From Labrys sp. KNU-23 (GTDB lineage Bacteria; Pseudomonadota; Alphaproteobacteria; Rhizobiales; Labraceae), in the NCBI RefSeq assembly GCF_008330945.1, contig NZ_CP043488.1, positions 1,426,001 through 1,490,000 on the forward strand: a stretch of DNA of 64,000 nt, read 5' to 3'. Positions 1-8,825 of the stretch are shown one piece after another. The position numbers and the translations under genes are program-made. The notes under the pieces are model-generated. The model did no database searches. It was not told where the DNA came from and saw nothing but the letters and a program-made list of their open reading frames with translations. How positions within the stretch are numbered: position 1 is the stretch's first letter; every line of letters begins with the position of its first letter.

Positions 1-1343
1 ACGCCGACGGTCGGCCCGTGCAGGATGAGCAGTTTCGGGTTGATGGTGAGCCACCGCCCGATGAGTACCCTTTGCTGGTTGCCGCCGGAAAGGGACTGCA
101 CCGGAACCGCTACGTCCGGCGCGACGATCTGCAGGTCGGCGACGCTGGCTTCCGCGGTGCGACGAGCACTGCGGGAACTGACGATGCCGAGCGCATTGCG
201 CAGACGATCCAGGATCGGCAGCGTTATGTTGTCCTGGATCGACTTTTCAAGAAACAAGCCCTCGGTAAGGCGATCCTCGGGCACATAGCCAATGCCGTTT
301 TGTATGGCTTGCAGCGTCGATTGGGGCGCGATCGTCTTGCCGGCCAGGCGTATCTTGCCGCCAATCGCCGGCTTCACGCCGGCCAGCGCCAGAGCCAGCT
401 CGTTGCGGCCGGAATCCAGCAACCCCGTGACGCCCAATATCTCGCCCTTTCTCACGCTCAGCGAGATGTTTCGAAAAGCCCGACCATCCTGGAGATTCTC
501 GACCTGGAGCAGGACATCGCCAAGTTTCGGGTCGGTGCGATAGCGGGTCTCGCCGATCTCGCGACCCGTCATCCACCGGCTGAATTCAGCCTTGCTGTGA
601 TCGGCGACATCGAGTTCGGCGACCTTCAGCCCGTCGCGCATGATGATTGCGCGGCCCCCGAGCAGTTTGCACTCGTCGAGCTTATGCGTGACGAACAAAA
701 CCGCGACACCCTTGGCGCGCAGCCGCTCGACAACGCCCAGCAGATTTTCGACTTCCTGGCGCGTAAGGGATGTCGTCGGCTCGTCCATGATGACCAGGCG
801 CGCTTCGGAGGCGATGGCGCGGGCAATGGCGATCAACTGGCGCGTCGCAAGCGGCAGCGTGTCCGTGCGGCGGGTGAGAAAATCGCTGTTGGTCGGAAGA
901 TGCACTTCCGCCAGGGCCCGGCGCGCCGTTTCATGCAGCGCCGTGACGTTCAGCCTGCGGACCAGACGCCCCGACGCCTCGACGAGTTGCTCGGTAAACG
1001 CGACGTTCTCGGCAACCGAGAGGTTGGGGAGGAGCGACAGGTCCTGATAGACCGTCTCGATACCGGCCCGCAGCGCCCCGATCGCGCCCAGGTCGCCGGC
1101 CCGGCTTCCAGTCGACTGGCCGTCGATCAGAATTTTCCCCTCATCGGCAGGCTGGGCGCCGGATAGAATCTTGATCAGCGTGCTCTTGCCGCAGCCATTC
1201 TCCCCCATCAGGTGATAGATCTGCCCCGCCTGGATCGTGAGGCTGACATCCTTCAGCGCCACGACGCCGCCAAAGGACTTCCGGACGTTTCTGACCTCGA
1301 GAAACGGCGGCACAGAGTGCGGCGTGGGATCGGTCGCGTGCAT
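1..1343 (-). CDS. RbsA-type sugar ABC transporter ATPase, partial (C-terminus outside window)
   Basis: Cytoplasmic energy subunit of a ribose-type (CUT2) sugar importer. The frame runs from ATG at 1343 leftwards off the window edge; about 447 of the usual ~500 residues are visible. First nucleotide-binding domain: Walker A GENGCGKST at residues 47-55, a degenerate signature LPLATRQL and Walker B VIMDEPT. Second domain: the usual relaxed P-loop GLLDSGRNEL, signature LSGGNQQR, then ILHGPTVGVD where LLLDEPTRGVD is common, so Walker B Asp and the catalytic Glu are replaced by His-Gly. It lies 185 bases after the binding-protein gene of the same leftward operon. The substrate is inferred only from context (four-carbon polyol or ketose). 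Confidence 0.93.
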   Translation of the reverse strand, partial: MHATDPTPHSVPPFLEVRNVRKSFGGVVALKDVSLTIQAGQIYHLMGENGCGKSTLIKILSGAQPADEGKILIDGQSTGSRAGDLGAIGALRAGIETVYQDLSLLPNLSVAENVAFTEQLVEASGRLVRRLNVTALHETARRALAEVHLPTNSDFLTRRTDTLPLATRQLIAIARAIASEARLVIMDEPTTSLTRQEVENLLGVVERLRAKGVAVLFVTHKLDECKLLGGRAIIMRDGLKVAELDVADHSKAEFSRWMTGREIGETRYRTDPKLGDVLLQVENLQDGRAFRNISLSVRKGEILGVTGLLDSGRNELALALAGVKPAIGGKIRLAGKTIAPQSTLQAIQNGIGYVPEDRLTEGLFLEKSIQDNITLPILDRLRNALGIVSSRSARRTAEASVADLQIVAPDVAVPVQSLSGGNQQRVLIGRWLTINPKLLILHGPTVG

Positions 1344-1351
1344 GGCAAATT

Positions 1352-1456
1352 CCTATAGCGTTTTGTGATTTGATTGAATCGCCTCAAATCGCAAAGACGC
1401 GTCGAACCAAAGAGTTAGAGCAAACAAGCGTTCACACCTGAACGCGCGTTGCTCTA
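1352..1456 (+). repeat. Dispersed ~105-base intergenic repeat, copy 1
   Basis: This stretch matches, with some changes, the reverse complement of 25748-25852. Shared blocks include CAAATCGCAAAGACGC-like and CGAACCAAAGAGTTAGAGCA. Each copy holds two imperfect inverted repeats: one around GCGTTTTG..AAATCGCAAA and one closed by AGAGCA..TGCTCT. It sits inside the operon, between the binding-protein and ATPase genes. Short palindromic repeats of this style are common between genes in Rhizobiaceae; the family name is not assigned here. Confidence 0.8.
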
Positions 1457-1467
1457 AAACTCCCCGA

Positions 1468-1483
1468 CGCGCCTTCCGGCGCG
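1468..1483 (-). promoter_or_regulatory. Intercistronic hairpin after the binding-protein gene
   Basis: CGCGCC and GGCGCG form a 6-base stem around a 4-base loop between the stop of the binding-protein gene and the repeat. There is no U-run, so mRNA 3'-end stabilisation is more likely than termination. Similar hairpins follow the other five binding-protein genes of the window. Confidence 0.45.
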
Positions 1484-1528
1484 GGATCGATGCCCGGCGG
1501 AAGACGCATCGGCGAGCGATGCTCGTTG

Positions 1529-2527
1529 TCAGAACGGGAACTTCTTGTAGTTGGACTTGTCGACATCCACCCAGGCCTGGCCCTGCATGATGATGCCCTT
1601 GCCCGGTCCCTTGATGACGGTCATCTTTTCGTAGCCCGGCACGCCGAGATTGACCCCGTCCTTGATCTCTTCGCCCTTCAAGACCATCTCGGAGACCTTG
1701 TTCATGACGTAGCCGGCATCCTTGGGATCCCAGAAGAAGATCTGATTGACGGCGCCGCTTTCCAGATAGGGTCCGGTATCCTTGGGAAGGCCGAGGCCAT
1801 AGACGCAGACCTTGCCCTGAAGCCCGGCTTCTTCCACGGCGCGGCCAATACCGATCACGTCAATGGCAGAGGAGCCCTGGAAGCCCTTGATGTCCGGATA
1901 TTTGCGCAGGATCTCCTTGGCCTTTTCATAGGCGCGATTGGCGTCGTTGAAGGATTCGTTCTTGGCGGCAACCAGTTCCATGCCCGGATATTTCTTGGCG
2001 TTTTCCGCCCCGGCATCGACCCACTGGTTATGCGTCAAGCTGCCCAGCGAGCCGACGAACGACGTCCATTTGCCCGACTTGCCCATGCAGGCGGAGAGCT
2101 TTTCGTTGATACGCGCGCCGAAGGCCTTGTTGTCGAAGGCTTCAATGTCGACATCGGTATTCTTGAGGCTGTCCCCCTCATGGGTGATGACCTTGATCCC
2201 GCGCTGAGAGGCCCGGCGAAGCACGCCTTCGAGTGCCGACGGGTCCATTGGAACGACCGCGATCGCCGACACTTTCTTGGCGACGAGATCTTCGATGATG
2301 CGGGCCTGCTGGGCCGCATCCGCCTTGGCCGGGCCGATCTGGCTGGCGCTCAGGCCGGGATTGTCCTTCCCAAACGCATCCACGCCTTCGTTCATGCGGA
2401 TGAACCAGTTTTCGCCGGTGACCTTGACCACCGTCACGATGGATGGCTTGTCCTGGGCAAACGAAGCCCCGGCCATCAACACGCCTGCCAGCATCGTACA
2501 AGCTGCCAGTTTGGTAATTTTGCTCAT
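1529..2527 (-). CDS. Sugar ABC transporter periplasmic substrate-binding protein (CUT2)
   Basis: Periplasmic receptor of the leftward CUT2 importer, 332 residues. The start at 2527 is chosen because GGAGGAAAC lies just upstream and it gives a clean Sec signal peptide (MSKITKLAACTML... cleaved near ASFAQ-DK). The mature part has the Peripla_BP_4 pattern of LsrB/RbsB-like proteins: an N-terminal lobe with QQARIIEDLVAKKVSAIAV and VVPMDPSALEG, and later KGFQGSSAIDVIGIGRAVEE. An upstream in-frame ATG at 2548 would add seven residues and spoil the signal. It lies between the permease and ATPase genes of the same operon. The ligand cannot be read from the sequence. Confidence 0.93.
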   Translation of the reverse strand: MSKITKLAACTMLAGVLMAGASFAQDKPSIVTVVKVTGENWFIRMNEGVDAFGKDNPGLSASQIGPAKADAAQQARIIEDLVAKKVSAIAVVPMDPSALEGVLRRASQRGIKVITHEGDSLKNTDVDIEAFDNKAFGARINEKLSACMGKSGKWTSFVGSLGSLTHNQWVDAGAENAKKYPGMELVAAKNESFNDANRAYEKAKEILRKYPDIKGFQGSSAIDVIGIGRAVEEAGLQGKVCVYGLGLPKDTGPYLESGAVNQIFFWDPKDAGYVMNKVSEMVLKGEEIKDGVNLGVPGYEKMTVIKGPGKGIIMQGQAWVDVDKSNYKKFPF

Positions 2528-2618
2528 AGTTTCCTCCATTTTAAGCAAAATCGTCTTCTAAGATCGGCACTGCCGGTTCTCTTGGATCTTGACGGTGCCG
2601 AGCCGATCGCGAACCGGG

Positions 2619-3608
2619 CTATCGTCGGTTCGGCTTGAGCCAGACGCCCAGGTGCACCCGTGAAAAGGCCAGGAGGGCCAACAGCAGGACGCCCCAGGCA
2701 AGGTCGCGGAAGAAATTCGAAATGTTCATGAAGTTGAACAGGCTCGAGAGAATCTGCAGCGCCGTCGCAGCCAGCAGCACACAGATCACCTTGCCGTATC
2801 CACCTTCGGGCTTAACGCCGGCCAGAACGGCAATCAGAATGGCGATCAGCACATAAGAGCCGCCGTAATCCCACTTCACCGAGGAATTGCGGGCCGCGAT
2901 AATGACCCCGGCAACGGAAGAGAGCACACCGCATAGAGTATAGGTAACAAGCAGCATGCGCCTTTCATGGATGCCGCCATAACGCGCAGCCTTGGAATTA
3001 CTTCCCATCAACATGAGTTTCATGCCGAAAGGCGTGTATTTTAAAAGAAACGCCAGTCCGGCTGCGATCGCCAGAAACAACGCAAAGCACACGGGAATAC
3101 CGAATACCGGCATGTTGCCGAAGTCATCCAGCGGTTCGATAAAGCCCATGGTGATCGCGGAGCCATTGGTCAGGAACACCGCAACGCCGGTAAACAGGAG
3201 CTGCGTCCCCAGTGTCGCGATCAGGGGCGTCAGCCGCGCATAGGCGATCACGCTTCCGTTTACGAAGCCGCCGACCAGGCCCACGACAAGCGCCAGACCG
3301 GTGAAACTCCAGAAAAACAGGGTCGGCGCGTCATCGGCTACGATGAAGTGGCTTGTCACCAGAAAGGCGGCGATACCGGCAAGGTTCGCCAGGGCGATAC
3401 CCGACAGATCGATACCACCATTGCCCGAGATCATGGCCAGCATGACGCCGAGCGCCAGAAGGCCGAGTTCGGGAACCTGCGACGCCATGGATTGCAGATT
3501 GTAGCTGTCGATGAAACTGGAGCCCGCCAATAGAGCCCCGGCAGCGAGCACCGCGCAATTGATCAACAGCAGAAAAGGCGCCTGCCGGTTCAGGCTATAT
3601 GACGACAC
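2619..3608 (-). CDS. Sugar ABC transporter permease (RbsC-type)
   Basis: Inner-membrane permease of the leftward CUT2 importer, 329 residues, normal length for the BPD_transp_2 family. Many hydrophobic segments are visible, with the conserved family stretch around ISGNGGIDLSGIALANLAG (residues ~60-80) and a C-terminal ANLAWG-like region. It is followed 92 bases later by the binding protein and preceded by the RpiB-like isomerase gene, all on the same strand. One permease gene implies a homodimer with the double-NBD ATPase. Confidence 0.92.
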   Translation of the reverse strand: MSSYSLNRQAPFLLLINCAVLAAGALLAGSSFIDSYNLQSMASQVPELGLLALGVMLAMISGNGGIDLSGIALANLAGIAAFLVTSHFIVADDAPTLFFWSFTGLALVVGLVGGFVNGSVIAYARLTPLIATLGTQLLFTGVAVFLTNGSAITMGFIEPLDDFGNMPVFGIPVCFALFLAIAAGLAFLLKYTPFGMKLMLMGSNSKAARYGGIHERRMLLVTYTLCGVLSSVAGVIIAARNSSVKWDYGGSYVLIAILIAVLAGVKPEGGYGKVICVLLAATALQILSSLFNFMNISNFFRDLAWGVLLLALLAFSRVHLGVWLKPNRR

Positions 3609-3724
3609 TTTTTCCTCCCGTTTCCGAAGGCTGCGTTTTTCCGGCGAGGCCGGCCAGGTCCGCCGGCAGGGCAGCTTCCTTGTCGGTTGCGCAAGAGTTC
3701 ATTGCCGCGCTCCATCGTTCAGCC

Positions 3725-4180
3725 TCAAGCATCGGATGCATTTGCCTTGCCTGCATCCAAACGATCGATCGCTTTGACGTTGTCCGCCGACGGCCCGTTT
3801 GGATCGAAGCTGGATGCGAGGAAAACGTCGACGATGGCTTTAGCCAGTTCCGGACCAATCACACGGGCGCCCATGGCGATGATCTGAGCATTGTTGGATC
3901 TTGCGGCTCTTTCCGCTGAATAGGTGTCATGGGTCAGGGCAGCGCGGATACCTGGCACTTTGTTGGCCGAAATCGACACGCCGATTCCGGTGCCGCAGAA
4001 CAACAGCCCTCGATCGTATTCGCCGTTGACTACGCTTTCGGCGAGGACCTTCGAGATGTCGGCGTAGTAGCCCGGCCGGCTCAGATCGGTAACCGTGATG
4101 TCGCCCCTACCGGCCAGATGATGCGCGATGACATCAAGCAGGGGCTTTCCTGCGCCATCCGCGCCAAGAGCAATCTTCAT
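3725..4180 (-). CDS. rpiB: RpiB/LacAB-family sugar-phosphate isomerase, EryI-like (D-erythrulose-4-phosphate isomerase candidate)
   Basis: Predicted cytoplasmic aldose-ketose phosphate isomerase of 151 residues. Start at 4180 follows GGGAGGGAACC and gives the family N-terminus [11 protein letters not shown]; an upstream ATG at 4273 would add 31 non-homologous residues. The catalytic Cys motif [13 protein letters not shown] and the block [14 protein letters not shown] are present. The C-terminal half strongly recalls Brucella EryI, an RpiB-type enzyme converting D-erythrulose 4-phosphate to D-erythrose 4-phosphate. The neighbours (SDR, DhaK/DhaL kinases) fit that step better than ribose metabolism. 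It is first in the leftward operon, divergent from the second importer. Plain RpiB activity is the alternative. Confidence 0.88.
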   Translation of the reverse strand: MKIALGADGAGKPLLDVIAHHLAGRGDITVTDLSRPGYYADISKVLAESVVNGEYDRGLLFCGTGIGVSISANKVPGIRAALTHDTYSAERAARSNNAQIIAMGARVIGPELAKAIVDVFLASSFDPNGPSADNVKAIDRLDAGKANASDA

Positions 4181-4245
4181 TGTGGTTCCCTCCCAAGCCC
4201 AGCCGGCTGCCCGACGGCCATGGTTCTTGTTCGTTTTTGCAGTTC

Positions 4246-4280
4246 TTGACATTTGTCGATCCTTATTTGACAATTGTCAA
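4246..4280. promoter_or_regulatory. Tandem palindromic operators in the divergent promoter
   Basis: TTGACAATTGTCAA at 4267-4280 is a perfect 14-base palindrome. TTGACATTTGTCGA at 4246-4259 is a near copy starting 21 bases away, two helical turns. Both lie between the divergent isomerase (start 4180) and ATPase (start 4359) genes. The TTGAC/GTCAA arms suit a SorC/DeoR-type regulator; the SorC-DhaK fusion at 10603 is the likely binder by inference. Confidence 0.65.
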
Positions 4281-4358
4281 TATCGACGCTCGAGCTTGGC
4301 TCTCGTGACGTCGACGTGCCCGCCGGCCAGGCGGCGTGCGCATAGGAGGAGAGGAAGC

Positions 4359-5837
4359 GTGGATCTCTTGCTTGAGGTGGAAGGGCTCAAAAAGTCCTTC
4401 GGCGGCGTTGCTGCTTTGCGAAATGGCGCCTTCAAGCTCCATGCGGGTTCCGTCCATGCCTTGTGCGGCGGCAACGGCGCGGGCAAGTCCACCTTCCTGA
4501 AGATCCTGATGGGGCTGCATCGCAGAGACGCCGGCTCGATCCGCCGCCGCGGCAAGGCCGTGGAGTTCTCCAGTCCGGCCGAGGCGCTTGCCTCCGGCAT
4601 TGCCATCATCGAACAGGAGCTCAGCCCGGTTCCCCACATGACGGCAGCCGAGAACATCTTCCTGGGGCGCGAACCGTCGGCACGCTTCGGCGGCATCGAT
4701 TTCCGTAAGATGAACCGGGAGGCCCAAGCGCTGTTCGATCAGCTCGGCTTCAACATCCGTGCCAGCCAATACATGATGAATCTCTCGGTGGCGCAGATGC
4801 AGCTCGTGGAGATCGCCAAGGCGCTCAGTCACGATGCCGAGGTCATCTTCATGGACGAGCCGACCTCGGCCATCGGCGAGAAGGAAGCTCAGCATCTGTT
4901 CTCGGCCATCGAGCGGCTCAAGGCCGCCGGCAAGGGGGTCGTCTATGTCTCCCACCGATTGTCGGAAATCTTCCAGATCGCCGACTCCTACACCGTCTTC
5001 CGGGACGGCAGTTATGTCGGCAGCGGCGCCTTGGCCGATATCAACCGTCCCGAGTTGATCCGCATGATCGTCGGCCGGGAGCTCGGGGAGGAATATGTCA
5101 AGACCAACATCCCCGCGGAGACGGTCAGCTTCGAGGTCAACGGCCTCTCGGCTCCCGGCAAGATCGACGACATTTCATTTTCCGTGCGACGGGGCGAGAT
5201 CTTCGGCATCTACGGTCTGATGGGGTCGGGACGTACGGAGATCTTCGACTGCCTGTTTGGCCTGGACAAACCGACGGCCGGCAGCATCACCCTGGACGGC
5301 CAGCCGCTGGCCATTTCCCGTCCCGCCGATGCCATGCGCGCAGGCATCGCGCTCGTCACCGAGGACCGCAAGCTCACCGGCCTCAATCTCTCCGACAGCG
5401 TGCGCAACAACATCTGTCTGGCGAGCCTGCCGGAGCTGAGTCCGGGTTTCACCATGCAGCGCCGGCAGGAACGGGCCGCCTCGGCAGACATGATCGCGCG
5501 TTTCGGCATCAAGGCTGCGCGCGATACCATGCCGGTTTCCGGCCTGTCGGGTGGCAACCAGCAAAAAGTCGTGCTCGGCAAGTGGTTCTTGCGCCAGCCC
5601 AAGCTTCTCCTGCTGGACGAACCCACACGCGGCGTCGATGTCGGCGCCAAGCGCGAGATCTACCGCATCATCTGCGATTTCGCAGCGGCAGGCGGCACGG
5701 TCGTGATGATCTCATCCGAAATAGACGAGGTGCTCGGCATGTCCGACCGCATCCTGGTGATGCGGCAGGGACGGTCCGCCGGGATCCAACGGCGCGAAGA
5801 AACCGACGCGCAGTCGCTCGTGCATCTGTCCACCTGA
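4359..5837 (+). CDS. RbsA-type sugar ABC transporter ATPase
   Basis: Cytoplasmic ATPase of the rightward CUT2 importer, 492 residues with two nucleotide-binding domains. The GTG start at 4359 follows AGGAGGAGAGG and begins with LLLEVEGLKKSFGG; the longer frame upstream is not homologous. Domain 1: Walker A GGNGAGKST, signature NLSVAQMQLVEIAKAL, Walker B IFMDEPTSAI. Domain 2: GLMGSGRTEIF, signature LSGGNQQKV and an intact LLLDEPTRGVDVGAK. It differs here from the paralogue at 1-1343, whose second Walker B is degenerate. It heads an operon continuing into permease, binding protein, SDR and DhaK/DhaL genes. Confidence 0.94.
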   Translation: MDLLLEVEGLKKSFGGVAALRNGAFKLHAGSVHALCGGNGAGKSTFLKILMGLHRRDAGSIRRRGKAVEFSSPAEALASGIAIIEQELSPVPHMTAAENIFLGREPSARFGGIDFRKMNREAQALFDQLGFNIRASQYMMNLSVAQMQLVEIAKALSHDAEVIFMDEPTSAIGEKEAQHLFSAIERLKAAGKGVVYVSHRLSEIFQIADSYTVFRDGSYVGSGALADINRPELIRMIVGRELGEEYVKTNIPAETVSFEVNGLSAPGKIDDISFSVRRGEIFGIYGLMGSGRTEIFDCLFGLDKPTAGSITLDGQPLAISRPADAMRAGIALVTEDRKLTGLNLSDSVRNNICLASLPELSPGFTMQRRQERAASADMIARFGIKAARDTMPVSGLSGGNQQKVVLGKWFLRQPKLLLLDEPTRGVDVGAKREIYRIICDFAAAGGTVVMISSEIDEVLGMSDRILVMRQGRSAGIQRREETDAQSLVHLST

Positions 5838-5880
5838 GACCGGCCCCCTGGCGTATGCCCGGCACAAAAAGGAAATCCAC

Positions 5881-6885
5881 GTGTCCGCTAACCAGAATCC
5901 TTCAACCAGCATCTGGCCCGGCAGGGAGCATCGTCGGCTCATCATCCAGGAATATGGCATCTTCATCGCCTTCTTGTTGCTTGCCTTGGTCCTTTCGATC
6001 TCGAACCAGTACTTTCTCACCGCGGGCAATATTTCCAACGTATTGCTGCAGACGGCCATCAATGGCGTGCTGGCAGTGGGCATGACTTTCGTCATCCTGA
6101 CGCGGGGGATCGATCTATCCGTCGGCTCGGTGGCAGCGCTTACCGGCATCGTTGCCGCCAGCTTTGCCACCACCTCGGCAACGGCGGGCCTGCCGGGCGG
6201 GCCGTATCCGTTCTACTTCGCATTGGCGGTGGGACTTCTGGTCGGCGTTGCCTGTGGCGCGGTTTCCGGCGTCATCGTCTCGCGTTTCGCGGTTCCGGCT
6301 TTCGTTGCCACGCTTGGCATGCTCTCGGCGGCGCGCGGCCTGACGCTGATCTATGGCGGTGGCCGGCCCGTGCCCGCTCTCACGCCTGAATTCCGCTGGA
6401 TCGGCACCGGCAGCCTGTTCGGCATTCCCGCGCCGGTGGTTTTGCTCGCCGTGGTGTTCGCCCTGTCCTGGTGGGTGCTGAACCGTACGCGCTTCGGCCG
6501 CTACATCTATGCCGTGGGCGGCAACCCGCATGCCGCCAAGACGTCGGGCATCAACGTTGCCCGCATCCGTTTCAGCGTCTACGTCATCTCCGGCGGACTT
6601 TCGGGCCTGGCGGGCATGATGCTGGCGGCCCGCACCGGTTCCGCCCTGCCCCAGGCCGGCATCGCCTACGAGCTCGATGCCATCGCGGCCGTGGTGATCG
6701 GCGGGACCAGCCTGTCCGGCGGTGTCGGTCGTATCACCGGCACGCTGATCGGCGCCCTGATCATCGGCGTGATGAACAACGGCCTCGACCTGATGGGCAT
6801 CCAATCCTACTACCAGCAGGTTCTCAAGGGCGCCTTGATCGTCGGTGCCGTGATGCTGGATCAGAAGAGAAACCAGGGCGAATAA
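5881..6885 (+). CDS. Sugar ABC transporter permease (RbsC-type)
   Basis: Inner-membrane permease of the rightward CUT2 importer, 334 residues from a GTG start preceded by AAAAAGGAAA. Multiple hydrophobic segments are visible, with the family signature FVILTRGIDLSVGSVAALTG around residues 65-85 and VVIGGTSLSGGVGRITGTL near the C-terminus. It starts 43 bases after the ATPase stop and 83 bases before the binding-protein start, so the three form one importer. Confidence 0.94.
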   Translation: MSANQNPSTSIWPGREHRRLIIQEYGIFIAFLLLALVLSISNQYFLTAGNISNVLLQTAINGVLAVGMTFVILTRGIDLSVGSVAALTGIVAASFATTSATAGLPGGPYPFYFALAVGLLVGVACGAVSGVIVSRFAVPAFVATLGMLSAARGLTLIYGGGRPVPALTPEFRWIGTGSLFGIPAPVVLLAVVFALSWWVLNRTRFGRYIYAVGGNPHAAKTSGINVARIRFSVYVISGGLSGLAGMMLAARTGSALPQAGIAYELDAIAAVVIGGTSLSGGVGRITGTLIGALIIGVMNNGLDLMGIQSYYQQVLKGALIVGAVMLDQKRNQGE

Positions 6886-6968
6886 GCCCCGTGCCATCCG
6901 GACGCTCGCGCCCGCGATCCAGAACCGCGTGCCGTCATGGCTGCGGCAATTTTCGGAGGAGAACGACC

Positions 6969-7961
6969 ATGAGGAAACTGCTTTTCGCCCTGGCCGCGGC
7001 CACGGCGTTGCTGGTGACGCCTGCCCTGGCGCAGGACAAGAAAGTCAAGATCGGTGCGGCCCCCTACGGCCTCAACGCCGAGTTCATGCAGATCTGGACG
7101 GCGGCGCTGAAGGAGCATCCTGCCGTCAAGAATGGGGAGGTGGAGCTGACCGTGTTCGACGGGCGCTACGATGCGCTCGTGCAGCAGGAACAGTTCAACA
7201 CGATGATCACGCAGAAATTCGACGCGATCATCTTCGTGCCCATCGACATCGAGGCCGGCGCCACTGCCGTCCAGGCCGCGCATGATGCCGGCATTCCCGT
7301 CGTCGGCTCGAACACACGCGTCCGCTCCGACCTGCTGGCGTCCTATGTCGGCTCCGACGACACGGTCTCGGGCTATCTGGAAGCCAAGAGCGTGCTCGAC
7401 AAGATCGGCTGCAAGGGCAATGTCGTCATCATCGAGGGCCCGATCGGCCAGTCGGCGCAGATCTCCCGTCTCGAAGGCAACAAGAAGGCGCTGGCGGAAT
7501 GCCCGAATGTGAAGGTCATTGAAGACCAGACGGCCAACTGGTCACGCGCCGAAGCGCAGACGCTGATGGAAAACTGGCTGACGGCACATCCCGGTCAGAT
7601 CAACGGCGTCATCGGTCAGAATGACGAGATGGCGCTCGGCGCGATCGAGGCCATCAAGGCGGCCAAGCTGAACGTCAAGGACTTTGCCATTGCCGGCATC
7701 GACGGCGTCACCGATGCGCTCAATGCGGCCAAGCAGGGCACGATGACCTCGATCCTGCAGGACGCCCGCGCGCAGGCGCAGGGAGCCCTGGATCTTGCCA
7801 TCTTCCAGGCCAGGAAGGGCAACTACAAGCCTCAATCCGATATCTGGGCCCAGTATCCCAGCATGCCGTTCAACGACGGTAAGGCCAAGGAATACAACGT
7901 GCCGTGGACGCCCGTCACCGCCGACAATGTCGACAAGCTGCTCGCTGCCCGCAGCAAGTGA
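6969..7961 (+). CDS. Sugar ABC transporter periplasmic substrate-binding protein (CUT2)
   Basis: Periplasmic receptor of the rightward importer, 330 residues. The start at 6969 follows GGAGGA and opens a typical signal peptide (MRKLLFALAAATALL, cleavage near TPALAQ-DK); the frame is open further upstream but only over the permease gene. RbsB-like features: KFDAIIFVPIDIEAGATAVQ, the repeat-lobe segment VIGQNDEMALGAIEAI, and the hinge block IAGIDGVTDALNA. A strong hairpin follows its stop, before the SDR gene of the same operon. Confidence 0.94.
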   Translation: MRKLLFALAAATALLVTPALAQDKKVKIGAAPYGLNAEFMQIWTAALKEHPAVKNGEVELTVFDGRYDALVQQEQFNTMITQKFDAIIFVPIDIEAGATAVQAAHDAGIPVVGSNTRVRSDLLASYVGSDDTVSGYLEAKSVLDKIGCKGNVVIIEGPIGQSAQISRLEGNKKALAECPNVKVIEDQTANWSRAEAQTLMENWLTAHPGQINGVIGQNDEMALGAIEAIKAAKLNVKDFAIAGIDGVTDALNAAKQGTMTSILQDARAQAQGALDLAIFQARKGNYKPQSDIWAQYPSMPFNDGKAKEYNVPWTPVTADNVDKLLAARSK

Positions 7962-7968
7962 TTTTTAC

Positions 7969-7994
7969 GCGCGGGGCATCTCCTTGCCCCGCGC
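7969..7994 (+). promoter_or_regulatory. Intercistronic hairpin after the binding-protein gene
   Basis: GCGCGGGGC and GCCCCGCGC form a perfect 9-base stem around 8 bases, seven bases after the stop of the binding protein and 25 before the SDR start. There is no U-run behind it, so it probably stabilises the upstream message or attenuates, and does not end transcription. Confidence 0.6.
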
Positions 7995-8018
7995 CTTCCG
8001 CCGCCAGGAGCAATCGAC

Positions 8019-8792
8019 ATGACCGATATCGCGCCTCAAATCGACCTGACCTTCCCGCTCTCCGGCAAGGTCGCCCTCGTTACCGGAGCCGCCTCCGGCA
8101 TCGGTGCGGCCATTGCAGGGGCCTTCGCCGCCAAGGGGGCCCGGGTCGCCGTTCTCGACATCAACGCCGAACTTGCCGCCGCGAAGGCGGCCGAGCTTGG
8201 GAATGGTGCGCAATCATTCGTATGCGATGTCACCGATCCCGCGTCCGTCCATGCCGCGATCGCGGGTACGAAGGCTGCTTTTGGCGGCATCGACATTGCG
8301 GTCAACAGCGCCGGGGTCGTGTTCCTGGCTCCGGCCGAAGATCTGTCGCTGGACCACTGGACCAGGACGATCGACATCAATCTCAAGGGCAGCTTCCTGG
8401 TCACGCAGGCTGTCGGCCGGGAAATGATCGGTGCCGGCAAGGGCGGCAGGATCATCAATCTCGCTTCGCAGGCGGGCACTGTCGCCATCGAGGAGCATGT
8501 GGCCTATTGTGCCTCGAAATTCGGGGTGATCGGCATGTCCAAGACCTTTGCGGCCGAATGGGGCAAGTACGGCATCACCGTCAACACGCTTTCTCCCACC
8601 ATCGTGCTCACCGAACTGGGCAAGAAGGCCTGGGCGGGAGAAAAGGGCGATGCTGCCCGAAAACGCATTCCCACCGGTCGGTTCGCCTTTCCCGAGGAGA
8701 TCGCGGCTGCGGCCGTCTTCCTCGCTTCCGCCGGTGCGGACATGATCAATGGCGCCGATCTACTGATCGATGGCGGCTATACGATCCTTTGA
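8019..8792 (+). CDS. SDR-family polyol/ketose dehydrogenase (D-threitol dehydrogenase-like candidate)
   Basis: Classical short-chain dehydrogenase of 257 residues. The cofactor motif TGAASGIG is at 22-29, the NSAG-type motif near 96-99, and the catalytic set Ser150, Tyr163, Lys167 (YCASK) is complete. The C-terminus INGADLLIDGGYTIL is family-typical. It lies between the binding protein and the DhaK gene, so the likely role is oxidation of an imported polyol to the ketose phosphorylated by DhaK/DhaL. In the known D-threitol pathway an SDR makes D-erythrulose, which is the model used here; the actual substrate is inference. Confidence 0.88.
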   Translation: MTDIAPQIDLTFPLSGKVALVTGAASGIGAAIAGAFAAKGARVAVLDINAELAAAKAAELGNGAQSFVCDVTDPASVHAAIAGTKAAFGGIDIAVNSAGVVFLAPAEDLSLDHWTRTIDINLKGSFLVTQAVGREMIGAGKGGRIINLASQAGTVAIEEHVAYCASKFGVIGMSKTFAAEWGKYGITVNTLSPTIVLTELGKKAWAGEKGDAARKRIPTGRFAFPEEIAAAAVFLASAGADMINGADLLIDGGYTIL

Positions 8793-8825
8793 GCCGAAGC
8801 GCTCCAGGAACCCATAGGAGAAATC

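Noticed and set aside
18..1166. 382-codon rightward frame at the left edge
   Set aside because: The minus strand here encodes an RbsA-type ATPase with Walker, signature and linker motifs in order; the rightward frame has none.
3725..4180. Ribose 5-phosphate isomerase B of the pentose phosphate pathway
   Set aside because: N-terminus GADGAG and the whole C-terminal half fit the EryI group better, and the neighbours are ketose kinases and an SDR.
7969..7994. Rho-independent terminator after the second CUT2 receptor
   Set aside because: Strong stem but no T-run and the SDR gene follows closely in the same direction; treated as an intercistronic hairpin.
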